Source: JBLHKT01 sp043101615 (GTDB taxonomy: Bacteria > Planctomycetota > Phycisphaerae > Phycisphaerales > UBA1924). Taken from it: DNA of 27,571 bases. The DNA lies in assembly GCA_043101615.1 (NCBI GenBank), contig JBICID010000022.1:1-27571 (forward strand), written 5' to 3'. Position numbers and translations under genes: made by a program. Under the pieces are notes generated by a model. The model was not told the origin of the DNA. It searched no databases and saw only the letters and a list, made by a program, of their open reading frames with translations. Positions 23,687 through 27,571 of this stretch are shown piece after piece (positions within the stretch are counted from its first letter, which is position 1; each line of letters opens with the position of its first letter).

Positions 23687-24370
23687 TCAGTCCAGCGGAC
23701 GGTAGAGGTCGATCATCTTCCGGAGCTCGTCCGGCCGGCGCAGGTGATTCACCGACACCTCGATCCCGTCCTGCCCGCTCGAAGAGATCCCGAGCCTGCC
23801 CACCCCCCAGACACGCTGCCAGAACGTCTGGTCCACCTGCACGTTGCGGATGTTGTCGTGCACCACCTCGCTGGTCGAGCGGCTGAAGAAGCCGTTGTGC
23901 ATCACCGTCCGCTTGTTCGTGATCTCCAGCGATGCGCTCAGGCGGTCGATCCACCACCACCCGACCGTCAACGCCGAGCCCGCGACCCCGAGCAGCCAGA
24001 GCCACCCGGTCCAGCCGGGCCACTCCTGCGTCGCCCCGTAGATCAGCCCCGCCAGGCACCCGACCAGCACCAGCACCAGCAGGCTGAACTTCAGCGGGCG
24101 GCTGCGGAACCAGCAGCGACGCACCTTCACCACCCGCTGCTCCGGCCCGTAGTCCGGCGGGAGCCCCGCCGCCGTGGCCCTGTCCTCCCTGGGGGCGGGC
24201 GCGGCACTCCCGCGTTCAGGCTCACGCTCGCGGGTATCGGGGGCGGCGGGTGATGGCGCGGCGGGGACGCGGTTGATGTCCCCGCACTCCGGGCAGGGAA
24301 CCTTGCCCCCGGCCTCGGAGTCCTCGACCTCGAACGGCTTCTCACAGTTGTCGCACTCGATCCGGATCAA
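23687..24370 (-). CDS. Zinc-ribbon / bacterial PH-domain membrane protein (YdbS-like)
   Basis: A 227-residue protein. Residues 6-29 are a zinc ribbon (C6xxC9 and C26xxC29: CDNCEKPF ... CPECGD). A Pro/Glu/Arg-rich linker follows. Two transmembrane segments lie at ~94-112 and ~122-141. Residues ~145-222 are a bacterial PH domain of the DUF304/YdbS kind (ASLEITNKRTVMHNGFFSR and VVHDNIRNVQVDQTFWQRVWGVGRLGISS are typical). The function of this family is not established; it is membrane-associated. The start is TTG, supported by GGAGG 5 nt upstream. It follows the citrate synthase gene on the same strand by 48 bp and is probably co-transcribed. Confidence 0.82.
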   Translation of the reverse strand: MIRIECDNCEKPFEVEDSEAGGKVPCPECGDINRVPAAPSPAAPDTREREPERGSAAPAPREDRATAAGLPPDYGPEQRVVKVRRCWFRSRPLKFSLLVLVLVGCLAGLIYGATQEWPGWTGWLWLLGVAGSALTVGWWWIDRLSASLEITNKRTVMHNGFFSRSTSEVVHDNIRNVQVDQTFWQRVWGVGRLGISSSGQDGIEVSVNHLRRPDELRKMIDLYRPLD

Positions 24371-24418
24371 TGGGGCCTCCGCCTGCTCGTTGGGAAACCC
24401 AGCCTACCCGTTCCGGCC

Positions 24419-25585
24419 TCACCCGTCCCAGCGCAGGTCCTCGGGCCCCGAGTAGCTCGCCCGCGGCCGGATCAGACGGTTGTTCGCGTGCTGCTCCAGC
24501 ACGTGAGCACACCACCCCGTCACGCGGCTCGCCACGAAGATCGGCGTGTACTGCGGCACCGGAATGCCCATCGTGAAGTACGTCATCCCGCACGGGAAGT
24601 CCACGTTCGGGAAGATCCCCTTCTCCTCCTCCATGATCCGCTGCACGGCCTCGCCCAGCTCGAACAGCTTGACGTACTGCGCCCCGCGGGCCTCGGCCGC
24701 CTTGCGCCCCAGCGCGTGCAGGATCGGGGCCCGGTGGTCGCCGTTCTTGTAGACCCGGTGCCCGAAGCCCATCAGCTTCCGCTTGGACTCGAACGCCCGG
24801 TGCATCCACGCCCGGATCTTCGCAGGATCGTTCTCGTGCCCGATGTCATTCCGGATCTCCGCCAGCATGTCCATCGCGGCCTCGTTCGCCCCGCCGTGCA
24901 GCGGGCCCTTCAGCGCCGCGATCGCACCCGTCACCGCCCCGTGCAGGTCGCTCAGCGTCCCCGCGATCACGCGGCTCGTGAACGTGCTCGCGTTGTAGTC
25001 GTGCTCGGCGTACAGGATCAGGCTCACGTCCATCACCTTCACCGCCTCCGGGCTCGGCTCGGAGCCCGTCATCATCCACAGCAGATTCGCGGCGTGGCTC
25101 AGGTCGTCACGCGGCTCGACCACCTCCCGGTCGTCGATCGCGTTCTGCATGTGCCCGATCACGGTCGGGATCTTGGCCGTGAGCCGGATCGCCTTGCGTA
25201 GGTTCGCCTCGGGCGTGCTCTCCTGGCATTCCGGGTCGTGGTGGGCCAGCATCGAGACCGCGGTCCGCAGCAGGTCCATCGGCACCGCGTGCAGGTCCTT
25301 GGCGTACCCCTTCGAGGCCGCGAGGAACCCCTTGACCGGGGCCGGCAGCGACCGCTCGGACTTGAGTTCGTTCTCGAACGCCGCGAGCTCGGCGTCGCTG
25401 GGCTTGTGCCCCTTCAGCAGCAGGAAGGCCACGCCCTCGAACGTCGCGTGCTCGGCCAGGTCCTTGATCTCGTACCCGCGATAGATCAGCGCGTCCTGCT
25501 CGACCTTGCAGATGGCGGTATCACCGGCGATGACGCCCTCGAGGCCGGTCGGTTTCGCGGTAGCGGGGGGGGTTGTAGTGCTCAT
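24419..25585 (-). CDS. Type II citrate synthase / 2-methylcitrate synthase
   Basis: A 388-residue enzyme of the short, Gram-positive-like citrate synthase type, which condenses acetyl-CoA or propionyl-CoA with oxaloacetate. Active-site residues are in place: His195 in YAEHDYNAS, His230 in LHGGANE, His276 in MGFGHRVYK and Asp329 in PNVDF. The motif YAEHDYNASTFTSRVIAGT and the C-terminal RVTGWCAH...RPRASYSGPED resemble PrpC, while GFGHRVYK is the citrate synthase form, so sequence alone does not separate gltA from prpC. The prpB gene upstream on the same strand favours a methylcitrate-cycle role (prpC), though it may be bifunctional. The ATG has GAGGGAG upstream. Confidence 0.93.
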   Translation of the reverse strand: MSTTTPPATAKPTGLEGVIAGDTAICKVEQDALIYRGYEIKDLAEHATFEGVAFLLLKGHKPSDAELAAFENELKSERSLPAPVKGFLAASKGYAKDLHAVPMDLLRTAVSMLAHHDPECQESTPEANLRKAIRLTAKIPTVIGHMQNAIDDREVVEPRDDLSHAANLLWMMTGSEPSPEAVKVMDVSLILYAEHDYNASTFTSRVIAGTLSDLHGAVTGAIAALKGPLHGGANEAAMDMLAEIRNDIGHENDPAKIRAWMHRAFESKRKLMGFGHRVYKNGDHRAPILHALGRKAAEARGAQYVKLFELGEAVQRIMEEEKGIFPNVDFPCGMTYFTMGIPVPQYTPIFVASRVTGWCAHVLEQHANNRLIRPRASYSGPEDLRWDG

Positions 25586-25648
25586 ATCAGACTCCCTCGG
25601 TCGCCCGCCTGGGCCAAAACGGCACCCGCTCGGCAGACCGGGCCGATT

Positions 25649-26458
25649 CTAGGCGGACGCCCCCGCAGCCTCAGGCGCAGGCTCGGCATCCGACTCCCCG
25701 AAACCGCGTTCCTTCCGCCAGCCGCACTCGGGGCAGCCGTGGGAGTAGTCGTGTCTCAGGTCGTAGCGACAGAGTGGACAGCGGCCGCGGCTGAACCGCG
25801 AGTACCTGCGTGCACTGGTTGCGATAGAAACCACACCCCAACTCAGGCACGCAAATGTCAAGGAATTGGCCGCCAGTCCGATCCAGATGATGCCAGTTGG
25901 AAGAACAACGTATCCGCTTGGGAGATTGACACCCAGGACACTGTCGTAGAGTTCGATGCCGTGTTCGGTCTGGAACTGCCCATTCGTCACACGGTGCCTC
26001 GAAAACAGGGAGAGGCGTGGCCAGCCGTATGCATACTCAAGGATCGCGTCTTCGTTGGTCAGTGCCTCAGGATTTGCCTTGTATCCATCGAAGGGGCCGT
26101 ACTGAAACAAGTCAGTGCTGCGTCCAATCTTTCCGAACCGTTCGCGTATGTGAGGGACCGGCGCTTCGCGGTCAGGGAGTCTGTGGTAGTCAATCTCGCG
26201 GTCGTCAAAGACGAGTCCGTACTCGTTCGGCTCTCGATGAAGACTGCGTGCGAGTGCGAATGAGTTGGCATACACCGTTGCATTCGGACCGCCTTGTTCT
26301 AGCACAGTGATGTCCCACGCATTCGACATGCAATACGCGAGGTCTCTTGGTTCTCCGCTTACCGCCCACCAAAGCGCACTCACGAGAGATGCAGCGATAC
26401 CGATTGAGAGGAAGATGGTCGCGCGGCCCAGTGCCCGCTTGATCACGATCCGCCTCAC
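25649..26458 (-). CDS. Zinc-ribbon membrane protein, paralogue 1
   Basis: A 269-residue protein of unknown function. One membrane segment lies at ~13-32, followed by an extracytoplasmic region of about 150 residues, a second membrane segment at ~188-212, and a cytoplasmic zinc ribbon C227PLC230RYDL...GC242PEC245GWRK. It shares with its neighbour the AYGWPxLxLxS and LPTGIIWxGLxxN motifs and the ribbon. I associate the CPxCxYDL...GCPECGW ribbon with planctomycete membrane proteins. The start is GTG with GGAGG 6 nt upstream. Base composition is clearly lower in G+C than the surroundings except over the ribbon. It lies between its paralogue and the citrate synthase gene (63 bp). Confidence 0.8.
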   Translation of the reverse strand: MRRIVIKRALGRATIFLSIGIAASLVSALWWAVSGEPRDLAYCMSNAWDITVLEQGGPNATVYANSFALARSLHREPNEYGLVFDDREIDYHRLPDREAPVPHIRERFGKIGRSTDLFQYGPFDGYKANPEALTNEDAILEYAYGWPRLSLFSRHRVTNGQFQTEHGIELYDSVLGVNLPSGYVVLPTGIIWIGLAANSLTFACLSWGVVSIATSARRYSRFSRGRCPLCRYDLRHDYSHGCPECGWRKERGFGESDAEPAPEAAGASA

Positions 26459-26460
26459 CC

Positions 26461-26520
26461 CTCACCTCCCCGGCGTCTCCCACGGCGTCCCCGGCGTGTA
26501 CCCCGGCAACTCATGCGGTC
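26461..26520 (-). pseudogene. Duplicated remnant of the prpB 3' end
   Basis: Read on the minus strand, this stretch encodes GPHELPGYTPGTPWETPGR followed by TGA. The last 13 residues and the stop are identical to the end of prpB (27284-27571). Nucleotide alignment with about 27283-27345 is clear, with roughly three-quarters of positions matching by eye. Its 5' end overlaps the last codons of paralogue 2. It is too short to be functional and marks the junction of a tandem duplication carrying 'prpB tail plus zinc-ribbon gene'. It also supplies the leader and SD of paralogue 1. Confidence 0.85.
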
Positions 26521-27281
26521 CCTTTCGATGGCGCTAGTTTCAATTTCTTCGAGTCGCGATCCTTCCGCCAGCCGCACTCGGGGCAGCCGTGGGAGAAGTC
26601 GTGCTGGAGGTCGTACCGGCACTTAGGACAATGGCCAAGCAAATAGCGCTGGTGTCGAAAGAGAATGGACAAACCAAGCGGAATGGCTAGCAGTACTGAT
26701 GCATAGATCAAGGCATTGAGAATCAGGCCCCTCCAAATGACACCAGTCGGCAGTGTGATCAATTCGTCCTGTGATTGGCTGCCTAGGGCACTCCATGACG
26801 TTTCGATGCCATTGTGCGTAACGAGTTTGTCATCGACGAGTTGAGATGCAGAGTAGAGGGTTAGAAATGGCCAGCCATAGGCAATCTCCTCGTAGTACTG
26901 CAGCCCATCTACGGAGGTATCTCTGTAGAAGAGTTCCATTGCGGTCTTGTTGCTAAAGACGTCGCTACTCGAACCAAGAGAACCAAACGACTCGGTGATA
27001 TGACGCAACGATCTCGGCGGCTGCTCACCCGGGATCTGGACAAAAAAGGGAACTCCAGGAAGCCAATGAGTAAATGAACTGCCGCCGGGCTTGTTGATAC
27101 CCCGCACAAGTGCCAGCCGATTGGCAGCAACAAAGCGTTCGCGGTCGTCGCTTTGAAGCAGGTAGTACTGGCCCACAGGTTCGGACCGAATTGCGGCGAG
27201 TACAGCAATCAAAACTGGAATGAAGAATGACGCTGAGATCGAGAGTAGTACAGCAAGTACAAAGCGCCGTCGTGTATTCAT
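26511..27281 (-). CDS. Zinc-ribbon membrane protein, paralogue 2
   Basis: A 256-residue paralogue of the gene at 25649-26458. Membrane segments lie at ~7-31 and ~181-207, with an external domain between. Shared motifs are AYGWPFLTLYS (134-144) and LPTGVIWRGLILN (177-189). The C-terminal zinc ribbon is C218PKC221RYDL...GC233PEC236GWRK. ATG 27279-27281 was chosen because it aligns with the paralogue's start and lies 2 nt after the prpB stop, indicating coupled translation; a TTG 24 nt upstream lies inside prpB and is less likely. The body is AT-rich for this genome. The C-terminal tail (KKLKLAPSKGTA) differs from paralogue 1 and its stop lies in the duplicated prpB remnant. Function unknown. 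Confidence 0.8.
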   Translation of the reverse strand: MNTRRRFVLAVLLSISASFFIPVLIAVLAAIRSEPVGQYYLLQSDDRERFVAANRLALVRGINKPGGSSFTHWLPGVPFFVQIPGEQPPRSLRHITESFGSLGSSSDVFSNKTAMELFYRDTSVDGLQYYEEIAYGWPFLTLYSASQLVDDKLVTHNGIETSWSALGSQSQDELITLPTGVIWRGLILNALIYASVLLAIPLGLSILFRHQRYLLGHCPKCRYDLQHDFSHGCPECGWRKDRDSKKLKLAPSKGTA

Positions 27282-27283
27282 AG

Positions 27284-27571
27284 TCACCGTCCCGGCGTCT
27301 CCCAAGGCGTCCCCGGCGTGTACCCCAGCAGTCCATACAGGTCCTTCCGGCTCTGCATGTTCCCCAGTTGCCCCTCCATTGTCCCTTTTTCCCTCAGTTC
27401 CGCCAGCGCCGGCACGATCGCACCCAGGCTCAGACGCAGCGTGCTGACCGGGTAGATCACGAAGTCGTACCCCATCGCCCCCAGCTCATCCAGCGGCACC
27501 AGCGGCGTCTTGCCGAACTCCGTGATGTTCGCCAGCAGGTACGGGCGACTTCTGGCTCCCTCTCCCCCTTG
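27284..27571 (-). CDS. prpB: Methylisocitrate lyase, C-terminal part (runs off the window)
   Basis: The frame is open to the window edge and encodes the last 95 residues of an isocitrate/methylisocitrate lyase family protein. YLLANITEFGKTPLV is the conserved 'LLANMTEFGKTP' segment of PrpB, followed by LGAMGYDFVIYPVSTLRL and MQSRKDLYGLLGY, which match the usual PrpB C-terminus. PrpB splits 2-methylisocitrate to pyruvate and succinate in the methylcitrate cycle of propionate use. The 5' part lies beyond 27571. It is the first visible gene of the minus-strand cluster leading to the citrate/2-methylcitrate synthase. The residues before YLLAN (GGEGARSRP) look less conserved. Confidence 0.82.
   Translation of the reverse strand, partial: QGGEGARSRPYLLANITEFGKTPLVPLDELGAMGYDFVIYPVSTLRLSLGAIVPALAELREKGTMEGQLGNMQSRKDLYGLLGYTPGTPWETPGR

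Noticed and set aside
27284..27499. Independent 71-residue gene starting at an internal GTG
   Set aside because: The frame is open to the window edge and the upstream codons continue the conserved PrpB segment (LLANITEFGKTP).

Overview
The window is high-GC chromosomal DNA, by eye roughly two-thirds G+C. It most resembles a planctomycete, probably class Phycisphaerae. This rests on lineage habits seen in the translations: a PEP-CTERM tail of the 'VPAPSTAALLGLGG...RRRRA' type, dockerin-like Asn/Asp-Gly-Asp repeats, a pseudopilin with an N-terminal GFTLIELLVVIAIIA segment and a C-terminal DGH motif, GHL10 glycosidase-like proteins, and membrane proteins ending in a CPxCRYDL...GCPECGW zinc ribbon. 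The assignment is inference. I see no rRNA, tRNA, IS element, prophage or CRISPR array.

Layout. (1) 19-4012, minus strand: a two-gene unit of exported glycan-active proteins, a GHL10 lipoprotein followed by a secreted NagPA-GHL10-dockerin fusion. (2) 4076-8225, plus strand, divergent from (1) across 63 bp: a Gfo/Idh/MocA oxidoreductase, a NagB-like/PIG-L two-domain protein and a second Gfo/Idh/MocA protein, closed by a terminator. (3) 8312-9586: a single PEP-CTERM surface protein with its own promoter-like motif, structured leader and terminator. (4) 9675-17022: a second copy of the same promoter-like motif, a structured leader with a possible leader peptide, an AraR-type GntR/LacI hybrid regulator, a pseudopilin, a sugar-binding lipoprotein, two overlapping ABC permease genes and an FAD-dependent oxidoreductase. 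No ATPase gene is present. (5) 17035-20055, minus strand: a GH38 alpha-mannosidase without a signal peptide, convergent with (4). (6) 20116-23101: lysA and tig, ending at a strong terminator. (7) 23100-27571, minus strand: prpB (3' end only), two zinc-ribbon membrane paralogues, a citrate/2-methylcitrate synthase, a zinc-ribbon/PH-domain membrane protein and a small zinc-ribbon membrane protein.

How the parts may work together. Regions 1, 2, 4 and 5 read as a carbohydrate-use island. Exported GHL10/NagPA proteins act on glycans outside the cytoplasm. An ABC importer, perhaps helped by a substrate-dedicated pseudopilin, brings in oligosaccharides. A cytoplasmic GH38 enzyme, NagB-like/PIG-L and oxidoreductases process the sugars, under a sugar-sensing repressor. 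Region 7 looks like a methylcitrate (propionate) operon interrupted by fast-evolving membrane zinc-ribbon genes.

The two most striking observations are: (a) a copy of the prpB 3' end, including its stop codon, lies between the two zinc-ribbon paralogues, so a unit of 'prpB tail plus zinc-ribbon gene' was tandemly duplicated inside the operon; and (b) an identical 14-bp AT-rich promoter-like sequence heads two neighbouring structured leaders (8312 and 9675) with no recognisable -35 box.
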